A stretch of DNA of 64,000 bases from JAGOBP01 sp964550855 (GTDB taxonomy: Bacteria; Chloroflexota; Anaerolineae; Fen-1058), in NCBI GenBank assembly GCA_964550855.1, contig CAZKBQ010000008.1, forward strand, positions 1 to 64,000, in the 5' to 3' direction. This document shows positions 25,285 through 34,515 of this stretch, piece by piece. Under the pieces are notes generated by a model. The model did not search any database and was not told the origin of the DNA. It saw only the letters and a program-made list of their open reading frames with translations. Numbering within the stretch: the first letter of the stretch is position 1; each line of letters starts with the position of its first letter. Made by a program: the position numbers and the translations under genes.

Positions 25285-27960
25285 CTACAGCAACTTCAGT
25301 TCACGGGCGCGATGAAGGGCCCGGGTGCGGCTGTTCACCTCGAGTTTGCGGTAGAGATTGTTGATGTGGGTCTTGACCGTGCCCTTCCCCACAATCAACC
25401 GCTCGGCGATCTCGCGGTTGGATAGTCCGTCGGCAATCAGCCGCAGCACTGCCAGCTCGCGCTCGCTCACCGGCTCAATGAGATTTCCAGCGTGTGGTTC
25501 AAGCGGTGTCGAGTGGATCGCGGGAAAGGCGCTCAGCAATTTGTCCACATATGCTTGAAGACGACCATTGCGTTTTTCAATCTGCAATTTACAATCCGCA
25601 ATCAACAATCTCATCGACTCGCCTTCATCGACAAACGTGCGGATGTAGCCTTCGGGTTCGGCGATTGTCAGTGCGCGTTCGAGCGTGACGGCGGCATCAG
25701 CGAGGTGGCCGTCCGCGCGGAGCGCCAGGGCACGGAGCATCAGGATTTCGATCGCATCGCCCATGCGCGCGTCAGCTTCGGCCGATGCCAGCAACCGATC
25801 GAGCAGGCGCAGGGCCTCACCCGACTGACCCTGCGCAACCCGCACGCGCGCCAGGGTCAGATACTCGTCCTCGTGCTGGTAAAGCAGGACGGCATCATCT
25901 GTACTTCGGCTGCTCGCAGCGGCCCAGCGCGCAGCCGCATCAAGGTCCCCCCGCCTCAGCGCCAGGCGTGCGGTGTTGTGCTGAACCAGCCGCAGGGGAG
26001 GAGAACGATGCCAGTCGCGGGCTAATCGAGCGGCTTCTTCAAGCAGGGCACGTGCTTCGGCCGGCTCACACTGGGTCGGCGGCATAGCCGCCAGCAGCAG
26101 GCAGGCCCTAATCTGGTTGAACCGCATGCCCCCGCGCCGAGCCCAGGCCAGGCATTCCCGAAAGACCTGCGCAGCCGCCTCCACATCATTCGACTCGTAA
26201 CGCAGCGCTCCCAGACCAAGGCGTGCATTGACCGCATTCGGGTGGGCGTGCCAGCCCCGACTGGCGGTCAGTTCTCTGGACTGCTCGCAGGTGGCTGCGG
26301 CTTGATGTAGCTTGCCCTGAGCCATTTCCGCATTCGCTTTGGCATCGAAGAAGATCAGGGTGTACAGCGCGTTGCCCGCGGCCAGCGCCAGATCACTGCC
26401 CCGCGTGAAGGACTCAATCGCGCCGGCAGCATCGCCGCTAAAGCGCTGAGCGCTGCCCAGATAGTACAGCACCAAACTGCGCATAAAGGTATCGTCCGGC
26501 GGGATGTGCGTCAATGCCTGACGACCCAGCTCGACCCCGCGCACGGGATCCTCGTACTTTTCCAGCGCCAGATGAACACGCAGGGCAGTCGCCTGTCCCA
26601 GCAGCGCTTCCCGCCCATCAACCGACCCGTCGGCCAGCGCGACGTCCACGTCGTTTAAGCGCGCTTCAAGCGCATCCATTTGATTGGTGATGGACAGCAC
26701 TGTGGCATGCACCAGACCGAGGCGCGGCCAGGCCGGTGTCGCAGCCGGTGGCAGACGATCGAGCCAGGTCTGCAGTGTGCTTAGCTGACCGCGCCCGATT
26801 AATTCCCATCCATTCTGCTCGATAAGCCATGCCGTCCGATCGAAATCGGCGGCCGCCAGTGCATGATTGACCGCCTCGATGGTTGAGCCGTGCTGCTCGT
26901 GCCAGACGCTGGCCCGGCCGTGCAACGTCTGTATCAACGTGGGTCGCATCTGCCGCAAGCGGGCCTGCAAGACATCAGCGAAGAGATGATGATAGCGGAA
27001 CCACTCGCGCTTGTCGTCGAGCGAGATCACAAACAGATTGTCATGCTGCAACGCCTCCAGCGTCGTGTGGCTGTCCGTCCGTGCCAGCACGGCATCACAC
27101 AACGCGCCGCACATGCGATCGAGGATTGAAGTCTGCAACAAGAAGGATTGCACTTCAACCGATTGGCGCTGCAGCACTTCTTCGGCCAGATAATCGATGA
27201 TGTAGGCGTGGCTGCCCGTGAACGCTCGAATGAAGCTGCTTACATCGTCACGGCCCTGCATCGACAGCGCCGCCAGTTGCAGTCCGGTAATCCAGCCCTC
27301 GGTGTACGCATCCAAAGCCGTAATCTCGTCAGCAGCTAGAGTCAACCCCATCACGCGATTGAGAAAAGCAGTGGCTTCCTCGGAGGTGAAACGCAGATCG
27401 GCAGCGCGCAGTTCGGTCAACTGGCCGCGCGCGCGCCAGCGCGCCAGCGGCAGCGGCGGATCCGATCGGCTGGTGATCATCAAATGCATGTGCGGCGGCA
27501 CATGATCGAGCAGGAAGGTCAACGCCGCGTGGATGGCCGGCGTTTCGATCAGATGATAATCGTCGAGCACCAGTGCAAATCGATCGGGAAACGCGGCGAC
27601 ATCGTTCAGCAGCATGGTCAGAATCGCTTCGATAGGCGGAGTCTGCGGCAAATCCAGCAGAGCCAACGCACTCGCGCCCAGGTCAGGTCGCAGCGTCTGC
27701 AAGGCCGCAATGACGTAGGCCCAAAAACGTGGCGGATCATTGTCGTCGGGATCGAGTGACAACCACACCACACAGTGCTCACTGTACGGAATCCACTCGC
27801 TGAGCAGCGTGGTCTTGCCATAGCCGGCAGGCGCCGAGATGAGGGTGAGGAGTTGGTCATACGTCGCGGCCAGGCGTTCGATCAGATGCGAACGATCGAC
27901 GACGCTGTCGCGCGGACGGCGCGGCGGGATGAACAGCTTGGTTGTCAGGAATGGCATCAT
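25285..27960 (-). CDS. MalT-type LuxR family transcriptional regulator (STAND ATPase)
   Basis: The 891-residue protein has an N-terminal STAND NTPase with P-loop SAPAGYGKTTLLSEW (about 42-56) and VVWLSLDPDDNDP and LVLDDYH motifs. A long helical-repeat sensor domain follows. The C terminus is a LuxR-type helix-turn-helix (LTERELAVLRL-like: VSERELAVLRLIADGLSNREIA, then GTVKTHINNLYRKL). This class couples ligand binding to ATP-dependent activation. Near residues 780-793, heptamer repeats encode LLIADCKLQIEKRNG just before the HTH linker. It probably controls the downstream CPBP/ABC genes, but no operator is identified. Confidence 0.93.
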   Translation of the reverse strand: MMPFLTTKLFIPPRRPRDSVVDRSHLIERLAATYDQLLTLISAPAGYGKTTLLSEWIPYSEHCVVWLSLDPDDNDPPRFWAYVIAALQTLRPDLGASALALLDLPQTPPIEAILTMLLNDVAAFPDRFALVLDDYHLIETPAIHAALTFLLDHVPPHMHLMITSRSDPPLPLARWRARGQLTELRAADLRFTSEEATAFLNRVMGLTLAADEITALDAYTEGWITGLQLAALSMQGRDDVSSFIRAFTGSHAYIIDYLAEEVLQRQSVEVQSFLLQTSILDRMCGALCDAVLARTDSHTTLEALQHDNLFVISLDDKREWFRYHHLFADVLQARLRQMRPTLIQTLHGRASVWHEQHGSTIEAVNHALAAADFDRTAWLIEQNGWELIGRGQLSTLQTWLDRLPPAATPAWPRLGLVHATVLSITNQMDALEARLNDVDVALADGSVDGREALLGQATALRVHLALEKYEDPVRGVELGRQALTHIPPDDTFMRSLVLYYLGSAQRFSGDAAGAIESFTRGSDLALAAGNALYTLIFFDAKANAEMAQGKLHQAAATCEQSRELTASRGWHAHPNAVNARLGLGALRYESNDVEAAAQVFRECLAWARRGGMRFNQIRACLLLAAMPPTQCEPAEARALLEEAARLARDWHRSPPLRLVQHNTARLALRRGDLDAAARWAAASSRSTDDAVLLYQHEDEYLTLARVRVAQGQSGEALRLLDRLLASAEADARMGDAIEILMLRALALRADGHLADAAVTLERALTIAEPEGYIRTFVDEGESMRLLIADCKLQIEKRNGRLQAYVDKLLSAFPAIHSTPLEPHAGNLIEPVSERELAVLRLIADGLSNREIAERLIVGKGTVKTHINNLYRKLEVNSRTRALHRARELKLL
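25573..25612. repeat. Heptamer array inside the MalT-type regulator gene
   Basis: On the minus strand the words GATTGTT GATTGCG GATTGTA AATTGCA GATTGAA run in tandem. They encode the linker LLIADCKLQIEKRN between the sensor and DNA-binding domains, a place that tolerates insertions. Confidence 0.7.
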
Positions 27961-28032
27961 ATCCGCCGCTATTTCTGTTGACCTTCGTGCGACGATGCGC
28001 GGATAGCCCCTGGCTGTGGACGAGGTAGGCTC

Positions 28033-28062
28033 ATTGTATCAAGAAACCGGGTGACCTGGCAA
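28033..28062 (-). promoter_or_regulatory. Promoter of the MalT-type regulator gene
   Basis: On the minus strand TTGCCA (28057-28062) and TACAAT (28033-28038) are 18 bp apart. The start codon follows about 73 bp downstream. The match to the other promoters in the window is good. Confidence 0.6.
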
Positions 28063-28171
28063 GCAGGTTACGCCGACCGCCGTACGCGGCCTCTTTTGGC
28101 ACCCGTCCGATCGGCACGCCAGAAAACGTTATATGTTAGACCTTTATCCAGACCCTGCAACAACCTTCCGA

Positions 28172-28516
28172 TTGACATTCAGCAACTTGTCGTATCACAA
28201 TAATTGTATTGGATGAGGAGATCGACGGCGACGCTGCTAAAATCTGGACGCAAGTGGTAGCCGTGGCGCGACCAGACGCGATTCAACGGAGAAATGCGTG
28301 TAAGCGAAGCTTAAGCCAAGCGTTACGTTGAGAGGGGCGACGGCCATGGTCGTTAGGGGCCTCGTCAATCCATCGGGCCATAATGCCAAAGTCATGCGAG
28401 TTGACTCCGGCGTTATGGCCTCTTCGTTTGTCCGCCCATAGCCCGGGTTGCGAGCGCCTTGCCCTGCCGGCAAAGCAGCCACCTGGAACCTTGAATAGAA
28501 ACTGTGAGGCTTAATC
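28172..28516 (+). promoter_or_regulatory. Structured leader region before the Pel-like locus
   Basis: This part of the 556-bp divergent gap has TTGACA at 28172-28177 with AT-rich sequence after it, a possible promoter. A strong hairpin lies at 28376-28420. GGCCATAATGCC pairs with GGCGTTATGGCC (one G-T wobble), and inside it AGTCA pairs with TGACT. TCTTCGTTTG follows, weakly terminator-like. No known riboswitch class was recognised. Confidence 0.45.
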
Positions 28517-31162
28517 ATGACACACTTAATTCGAGCATCTCATGCCCGGAGGGCCGTCTGGCTGCGCTGCCTGTTAATCGTCGCGCTTGCGCTCGCCATC
28601 ACTTCCCCGACGCTGGCCGATAAGGGCGGCCCGGGCCGCCATAAAGCGGTCAAGCTGGCGCCGGTTGCGCCGCCGCGAGTAGTCACCCAGCTTCAGCATC
28701 CGCCGACCCGGCCGCCGAAGTCCAGCGAAACACCGGAAGTATCGAAGGTCACGACCTTCGCCGCCCCGGGCGATCACGCGATTTCGCCCCGCGCCATGAA
28801 ACTGCTGCTGATTGCGGCCGATGGCAATGAAACGGATTTTCCGGCGCTTAAAGCGTTTCTCGATCAGCTGGGCGTGCCCTACGACGTGCTGATCGCCGTC
28901 AACACGCCGTTGACCGCCGACCGACTGTGGGACGGGGTGGGTCAGGGTTACTATGCCGGCATCATCCTTACCACCGGCACTTTGAATTACTATGACCCCG
29001 CCACCAACACCTGGCCTTCAGCTTTTGATGATACCGAGTGGAATACCCTGTGGGCCTATGAAGCCAGTTTCGGCGTCCGGCAAGTGACGTCTTATACGGC
29101 GGCCTGGGGCTATCCCGATTACGGTCTGAGTGTTCCGACGTACGTCGACACGACCTCGACGCCGCTTCAGACTGCGTTGACTGAAGCCGGCAAATCCGTC
29201 TATTCTTACTTGAACGCCGCCTCTCCCATCACCATCAGGAATGCGTGGGTTTATCTGTCCACGATCACCGATCCGGCCAATACGACGCCGCTGCTGACGA
29301 CCGCGAACGGTTACGCCATCGCGTCGATTCACACGTACCCGGACGGTCGGCAGAATCTGGCGATTACGGCGGCCAACAACCCGTATCTCATTCACTCGCT
29401 GCTGTTGTCGTACGGCACCATCAACTGGGTGAGCAAGGGGTTATTCCTGGGTGAGCGCCACGTATACATGAGCCCGCAGATCGACGATCTGCTGATCGAC
29501 GACGACATCTGGGACACGGTCGCCCTGACCGATACGACCGGGCTGACCTATCGGCTCACCGCCGCCGACTACAATCAAGCCATTGCATGGCAGAACAATG
29601 TTCGCAACGACTGCGTGACGCTTCAGCCGGCTCCCGCCGCTGGCATGGATACGTACATCCTGTATGAGAAGAAAGACAACAACTTCGGCAACGCGCCCAT
29701 CCTCGTTACGGATTCCGAGCGGGCAGGCCGGGGACCGGCCCGCAGCCTGGTTCAGTTCAACCTGACCGGCATTCCAGCCGGCGCCACCATCACGGCGGCC
29801 ACGCTGCGCCTGTATCTGTCCAAGAACACCGGTTCCCAGGCCGACGTGGTTGAGGCCCACCGGCTGACGCGAAGCTGGGTGGAAGGCAATAGCGGCAAGA
29901 ACAAGGGCGCCACTTGGAATCGCTATGACGGCCTTCATGCCTGGCTCACCCCGGGCGGCGATTACGACGCGACCCTCGCCGGCTCCTTCGTGGCCAGCGG
30001 CATCGGCTGGAAGTCCATGGCCATTACCGGCCTGGTGCAGGACTGGTTCAGCGGGAAATATCCCAATCAAGGGCTGATTCTCCTGTCAGCGCCTCGGATC
30101 GGGGACAATGAGAAGCAGTACTACAGCAGCGACAACGCCAATGCACAGCTGCGCCCCGCCCTGGATGTGTGCTACTACACGTCAACCGCGCCGGGCGGCC
30201 TTGCCGCGGCCCTCACTCTGGAAATGGCCTTCAACGGCGAAGGCGCCGTCGGCACATACACGCCCGACACCCTGACACCGGCCGTTCAGGCCAATCAAAC
30301 GCCTTTCCGCTGGATCAATCACACCTACTCGCATTTGAATCTTGATCCGCCCACCACGTACGCGCAGAGCCTGGCCGAGTTGACGCAGAATGACGCCATC
30401 GCCGTCAACCAGTTCCACTTCACCAACTATTACCGGGATGCCCTGGTGCAGCCTGATATTTCCGGCCTGGAGGCGCCCGAATTCCAGAGCGCGGCTGTGA
30501 CCTTCGGCTTAAAGTACTTGATCGCCGACACATCGCGATCGGGCTGGAACAACCCCAGCCCCAATGCGGGTTTCTACAGCGCGCTCCAGCCTGGCCTGCT
30601 GATCATCCCGCGCCGCCCGACCAATCTGTTCTACAATCTCACCACCCCCGATCAATTCGTGTCCGAATACAACTGCTACTACGGCCCTGCCGGCACGTGC
30701 GCAGACGGACAATGGCGATACTGGGATCACAATCTCACCTACGCCGAGATCCTGGACAAAGAATCCGACATGTGGCTCCAGTACCTGCTGAAGTGGGACA
30801 TGGATCCGCTGATGTTCCACCAGGCGAACCTGCGCGCCTACGATGGCGTGCACTCGCTCTTCAGTGATCTGGTTGACGCGACGCTGGCCAAATACCGCCA
30901 GATGATGAATCTGCCGCTGCGCAGCGAGGCCCAGCACACGCTCGGCGTCCTCATGGCCAACCGCATGGCCTACAACGCGGCAGGAGTGACCGCGTCGCTG
31001 ATTCCATGCACCAGCCTGAGCCTGACCGCAGCCCAAGATGTGATTGTGCCAGTCACCGGCGTCAGCTACGGCGCCGGAACCGAAGTGTACGGCGGCCAGG
31101 CGATTTCGTATGTGCCGGTCACAGCCGGCGCAGTCACTGTTGTGCCGCTGACGTGCCCGTAG
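28517..31162 (+). CDS. Secreted CE18/Agd3-like polysaccharide deacetylase with inserted DNRLRE domain
   Basis: The 881-residue protein has a signal peptide (LLIVALALAITSPTLA, cleaved near 35) and a proline-rich linker. Residues about 95-300 resemble the N-terminal carbohydrate-binding part of Agd3 (KLLLIAADGNETDFPALKAF). A deacetylase domain starts with ERHVYMSPQIDDLLIDDD (Asp pair near 323-324) and continues with the metal-binding NHTYSHLNLD (HxxxH, 602-606). Between these halves, about 370-555, lies a beta-sandwich DNRLRE-type module (ILVTDSERAG, RSLVQFNLTGIPAGATITAA, LRLYLSK). Agd3 and the PelA deacetylase are the known CE18 enzymes and act on GalNAc polymers. Placement before pelF and pelG supports that role. 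Substrate specificity is inference. Confidence 0.82.
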   Translation: MTHLIRASHARRAVWLRCLLIVALALAITSPTLADKGGPGRHKAVKLAPVAPPRVVTQLQHPPTRPPKSSETPEVSKVTTFAAPGDHAISPRAMKLLLIAADGNETDFPALKAFLDQLGVPYDVLIAVNTPLTADRLWDGVGQGYYAGIILTTGTLNYYDPATNTWPSAFDDTEWNTLWAYEASFGVRQVTSYTAAWGYPDYGLSVPTYVDTTSTPLQTALTEAGKSVYSYLNAASPITIRNAWVYLSTITDPANTTPLLTTANGYAIASIHTYPDGRQNLAITAANNPYLIHSLLLSYGTINWVSKGLFLGERHVYMSPQIDDLLIDDDIWDTVALTDTTGLTYRLTAADYNQAIAWQNNVRNDCVTLQPAPAAGMDTYILYEKKDNNFGNAPILVTDSERAGRGPARSLVQFNLTGIPAGATITAATLRLYLSKNTGSQADVVEAHRLTRSWVEGNSGKNKGATWNRYDGLHAWLTPGGDYDATLAGSFVASGIGWKSMAITGLVQDWFSGKYPNQGLILLSAPRIGDNEKQYYSSDNANAQLRPALDVCYYTSTAPGGLAAALTLEMAFNGEGAVGTYTPDTLTPAVQANQTPFRWINHTYSHLNLDPPTTYAQSLAELTQNDAIAVNQFHFTNYYRDALVQPDISGLEAPEFQSAAVTFGLKYLIADTSRSGWNNPSPNAGFYSALQPGLLIIPRRPTNLFYNLTTPDQFVSEYNCYYGPAGTCADGQWRYWDHNLTYAEILDKESDMWLQYLLKWDMDPLMFHQANLRAYDGVHSLFSDLVDATLAKYRQMMNLPLRSEAQHTLGVLMANRMAYNAAGVTASLIPCTSLSLTAAQDVIVPVTGVSYGAGTEVYGGQAISYVPVTAGAVTVVPLTCP

Positions 31163-31173
31163 CGGCGCCGCAA

Positions 31174-31215
31174 CCGGGCTTCCGAAGTCGCGTGGGTGCG
31201 GCTTCGGAAGCCCGG
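31174..31215 (+). other. Intercistronic hairpin between the deacetylase gene and pelF
   Basis: CCGGGCTTCCGAAG (31174-31187) pairs perfectly with CTTCGGAAGCCCGG (31202-31215), a 14-bp stem with a 14-nt loop. No T-run follows, so partial termination or protection of the upstream message is more likely than full termination. Confidence 0.65.
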
Positions 31216-31262
31216 CAACACTGCCAGCAGTCGAATGAACCGCAAAGTGGGAAACGATCGCG

Positions 31263-33134
31263 ATGACGACTTCGCCCGATCCCGTGCGTGTGATGTTGAT
31301 CGCCGAGGGCACGTATCCGTTCCACTGGGGCGGAGTCAGTACGTGGTGCGATCTGTTGCTGCGCGGCCTGCCCGACGTGGACTTTACCTTGCTGAGCATT
31401 GCCGGCAACCCGCGCCTTGTGCCGCAGTTCAACCTGCCGCCCAACGTTACGCGGTTCATCACGACGCCGTTATGGGGCCTGTGCGAGGTGGCCGAAACCC
31501 GGCGCGACCTGTCGATTGCCGATCTGTTTCACCGCAAACGTCGCACAACCGAAGCGATCGTGGCCGTACACTTCATCCCTCTGTTCAGATCGCTGCTGCA
31601 GGTCATTTTCGATGAGCCGGACGAACCGGCGCAGCTGGGGTCGCTCATCCATCAGCTCTATCGTTTTTTCCTCGCCTACGATCTGGATGCCACGCTGCGG
31701 TCGCGGGCGGTCTGGGATTGCTTCCTGCACACGGCCCAGGCGCATTTTCCCGCCCTCGCCGCCCGCCACGGTTATCCTGAGGCCGGCTTCACCCTGTCGG
31801 ATGTGACCACCAGCCTGCGGTGGCTGTATCACTGGCTGTTCCCGATCGCCCAACCGCTCCCATCGGTCGACGTGATCCACGCGGCGATGGTGGGGCTGAG
31901 CACGCTGGTCGCCCTCGCCGCCAAGCTGGAGTACGACGCGGCGTATCTCCTGACCGAACACGGCATCTATCTGCGTGAGACTTATCTGGCTGAAGCCGCC
32001 TCGTCCAACCGCCTGTTCCTGAAGCTGTTCAAGATCAGATTCGCGCGCGCCATGAATGCGGCCAGTTATGCGCTGGCCGATCAGATCTCGCCGTGCTGCG
32101 ACTACAATCAGCGCTGGGAACTTCGCAACGGCGCGCCAGCCGATCGGCTGCAGACGATCTATTACGGCGCCGACGCCGCTCGCTTTGTCCCCGCCGACAA
32201 ACCGGACGGCGAGCCGCCCACCGTCGTCTGGGTGGGACGCATTAATCCCTTGAAGGATCTGGAGACACTGCTGCGAGCTGCCGCGTTGGTGCACCAGGTC
32301 CAGCCCGACATTCGCTTCAAACTGTTTGGCAACGCCGCCCCCGAAGACGCCGCGTACGAAGCAGCCATGCGGTCGCTGCACCGCGAATTGAAACTGGACG
32401 GCGTGGTATCCTTCTGCGGATTTGTCGCCCGGCCTGAAACAGCCTTTCGCCAGGGCGACATTGTGGTGCTCTCCAGCATCTCTGAAGCATTCCCATTCTC
32501 CCTCCTGGAAGCGATGTTGTGCGGCAAACCCATAGCCGCCACGGCAGTGGGCGGCGTTCCAGAGGAAGTGCGCGATTGCGGCATGGCGGTCGAACCGCGC
32601 AATCCCTATGATCTGGCACAGGCGATTCTGACTTTACTGTCCAACCCGGACATTTGTCGGCGGCTGGGCCGGGCTGCGCGTGATAAAGCCGCGCGCCAAT
32701 TCAGCCTGGATCGTGTGAGCGGCGCTTATCGAGCGAGCTATCTGCGCCTGTCGCGCCGCCATGCCGGCCGCGAGCCGATCACCGACCTGCCCCGCAGCCG
32801 CCCGCCGGTTGAGCCGGTTGGCGACGGACTCTGGCCGACGACGGCGACCGACTCGATCGCTGGCCGCGGTTATGAAGCGCTGCGATTAGCTGGCGATCAG
32901 CGCGTCAGCCTTCGCCGCCCGTTGGCGGAAGTGAAAGCGCCGGACGAAGCCGCCATCGCCGCCCAGGCCCGTGAAATCAGTCGGCGAATTCCGTTGCCTG
33001 TCGATGCGCTTGAAATTGCCGCCGTCCTCGAATCGATGGGCGTCACCGATGAAGTGGCCGCGCAGCGCTATCACCTGCCGGATGTCTTTGCGCTGGCCGA
33101 AGTGGTGCTGAGCCAGCTAAGGGGGGCCGGTTGA
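31263..33134 (+). CDS. pelF: PelF-type GT4 glycosyltransferase
   Basis: PelF polymerises UDP-GalNAc in Pel exopolysaccharide synthesis. The 623-residue protein opens with the PelF signature VMLIAEGTYPFHWGGVSTWCDLLLRGL. It has the GT4 donor site WVGRINPLKDLETLLRAA, FCGFVARPETAF and the EX7E motif in SEAFPFSLLEAM. It is longer than typical PelF (about 500 residues). The extra C-terminal part (about 505-623) holds a Pro-rich linker and a helical domain ending EVVLSQLRGAG. Its stop overlaps the pelG start by 4 nt, indicating translational coupling. No PelD or PelE is visible. Confidence 0.9.
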   Translation: MTTSPDPVRVMLIAEGTYPFHWGGVSTWCDLLLRGLPDVDFTLLSIAGNPRLVPQFNLPPNVTRFITTPLWGLCEVAETRRDLSIADLFHRKRRTTEAIVAVHFIPLFRSLLQVIFDEPDEPAQLGSLIHQLYRFFLAYDLDATLRSRAVWDCFLHTAQAHFPALAARHGYPEAGFTLSDVTTSLRWLYHWLFPIAQPLPSVDVIHAAMVGLSTLVALAAKLEYDAAYLLTEHGIYLRETYLAEAASSNRLFLKLFKIRFARAMNAASYALADQISPCCDYNQRWELRNGAPADRLQTIYYGADAARFVPADKPDGEPPTVVWVGRINPLKDLETLLRAAALVHQVQPDIRFKLFGNAAPEDAAYEAAMRSLHRELKLDGVVSFCGFVARPETAFRQGDIVVLSSISEAFPFSLLEAMLCGKPIAATAVGGVPEEVRDCGMAVEPRNPYDLAQAILTLLSNPDICRRLGRAARDKAARQFSLDRVSGAYRASYLRLSRRHAGREPITDLPRSRPPVEPVGDGLWPTTATDSIAGRGYEALRLAGDQRVSLRRPLAEVKAPDEAAIAAQAREISRRIPLPVDALEIAAVLESMGVTDEVAAQRYHLPDVFALAEVVLSQLRGAG

Positions 33135-34504
33135 CGACCGAACTGTCCGCTCATTCCACCACGACGCAGCCGGCCGTTCGCCGGGCCGTGCTGGATTATC
33201 TGCGCGGACCGCTGGCCTTGGTGCCGGCTGTGACCCTGCTGCTCATCATCCAGGTTTACGCCAGACTGGGCGAGTGGCGCCCGAGTCAGGTGCTGGCCCT
33301 GTGTCTGGGCATGACCGGCAGCATGTTGATCACGAACGGCTTCATTCAGGCGATTACGCGGCGCGGTTCCATCTATCTGAGCCTGGGCGACATCCGCGCC
33401 GCCAGCCATTATTTGCGGGTGAGCATGGTGGCGGCCGGCGCGTGCGTGACGATTGCGGCCCTCATCCTAATGGCGACGACGGCCTGGTTCAACATTTTGA
33501 GCGTCAGTGAACGCTTTACGTTTGGGTTGGCGCTCATCGGCCTGGCAGCTATCTGGCTGCTGGGCGCAGGCCTGTCGCTGGTGCAGGCCACCGGCTGGCT
33601 GGGCATCGGCCTGGCGATCGGGCTGGGCGCGGGCGTAATTGCCGATCGGGCGACTGCGCTGCTCTCAGAGGCGCATCTCTTGCTGGGCAGCATGGTCGGT
33701 TTCACTCTGGCATTCGGGTTGATGGCGCTGGCTGTCAGACGCGGCTTGAGAAGCCGGGTCAACGGCCAGCCCGGCAAAGTGGCACTGCCGCCCGTGTCTT
33801 TCCTGGTGTATGAGGGCGCGCCCTACTTTGCTTACGGGCTGTTGTACATGATCCTCATCCTCACGCCGCACGTAATGGGCTGGTACGGCAAGACAGAGTC
33901 CTCTCAACAGGCTGAGATCGTGGTCACGAGTGTGGAATTGGGGCTGACGCTCTCTCTCCTGCCAATCATGCTGGTGAGCGGCGTGGCCGAACATGCGTTG
34001 CGCCTGTTCTGGTTTGAGGCGCGCCAGTCGCAGGATGTTACGCCGGGCGCTGATCCCGATCGGTTTGGGTGGAGCCTCCGCCGGATTTATCGCCGACAGC
34101 TGTGGCGGTATCTGATCAGTCTGATTGTCTCGAGCGCGGCTGTCTTCGGCCTGTTTCATTATTTGCTGGCAACCGGCGTCATCCTGAGCTGGCTGCAGAC
34201 GACGCAGCTGGACGAAATTGTGTACATCTTCACCGTGAGCCTGATCGCCTACGGCTGGCTGGGCTGGGGTCTTTATAACAGCATGTTCTGCATCACTCTG
34301 GCGCGCCCGCAGCTCGCTGTCAAAGCAGTGGTGATCGGACTGGCCACGTTGATCATCGCCGGTGTGCCGCTGAGCTTTGGCTTGAACTTCACTCAAGTGG
34401 TCGTGGCGTTTGTGCTTGGCGCGGCTGCCTTCGGCCTGGCGTCGGCCCGATCGGTCCAGCATCTCCTCCGCGCGGCGAGCTATTATTACTTCACGTCTTT
34501 CTAG
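33131..34504 (+). CDS. pelG: PelG-like polysaccharide transporter
   Basis: The 457-residue polytopic membrane protein has about 12 hydrophobic segments: LALVPAVTLLLIIQVYA, FALIGLAAIWLLGAGLSL-type stretches, APYFAYGLLYMILILTPHVMGWYG, YLISLIVSSAAVFGLFHYLLA and several near the C terminus. It fits PelG, a MOP-superfamily flippase-like partner of PelF in the inner membrane. The TTG start at 33131 overlaps the pelF stop and has AAGGGGGG upstream. The length is as usual for PelG. Annotation rests on topology plus position next to pelF. Confidence 0.83.
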   Translation: MTTELSAHSTTTQPAVRRAVLDYLRGPLALVPAVTLLLIIQVYARLGEWRPSQVLALCLGMTGSMLITNGFIQAITRRGSIYLSLGDIRAASHYLRVSMVAAGACVTIAALILMATTAWFNILSVSERFTFGLALIGLAAIWLLGAGLSLVQATGWLGIGLAIGLGAGVIADRATALLSEAHLLLGSMVGFTLAFGLMALAVRRGLRSRVNGQPGKVALPPVSFLVYEGAPYFAYGLLYMILILTPHVMGWYGKTESSQQAEIVVTSVELGLTLSLLPIMLVSGVAEHALRLFWFEARQSQDVTPGADPDRFGWSLRRIYRRQLWRYLISLIVSSAAVFGLFHYLLATGVILSWLQTTQLDEIVYIFTVSLIAYGWLGWGLYNSMFCITLARPQLAVKAVVIGLATLIIAGVPLSFGLNFTQVVVAFVLGAAAFGLASARSVQHLLRAASYYYFTSF

Positions 34505-34515
34505 GAGGCAGTATC

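Noticed and set aside
28201..28516. A cyclic di-GMP riboswitch before the Pel-like operon
   Set aside because: GGACGCAAG is present, but the other conserved GEMM motifs and their order are not.
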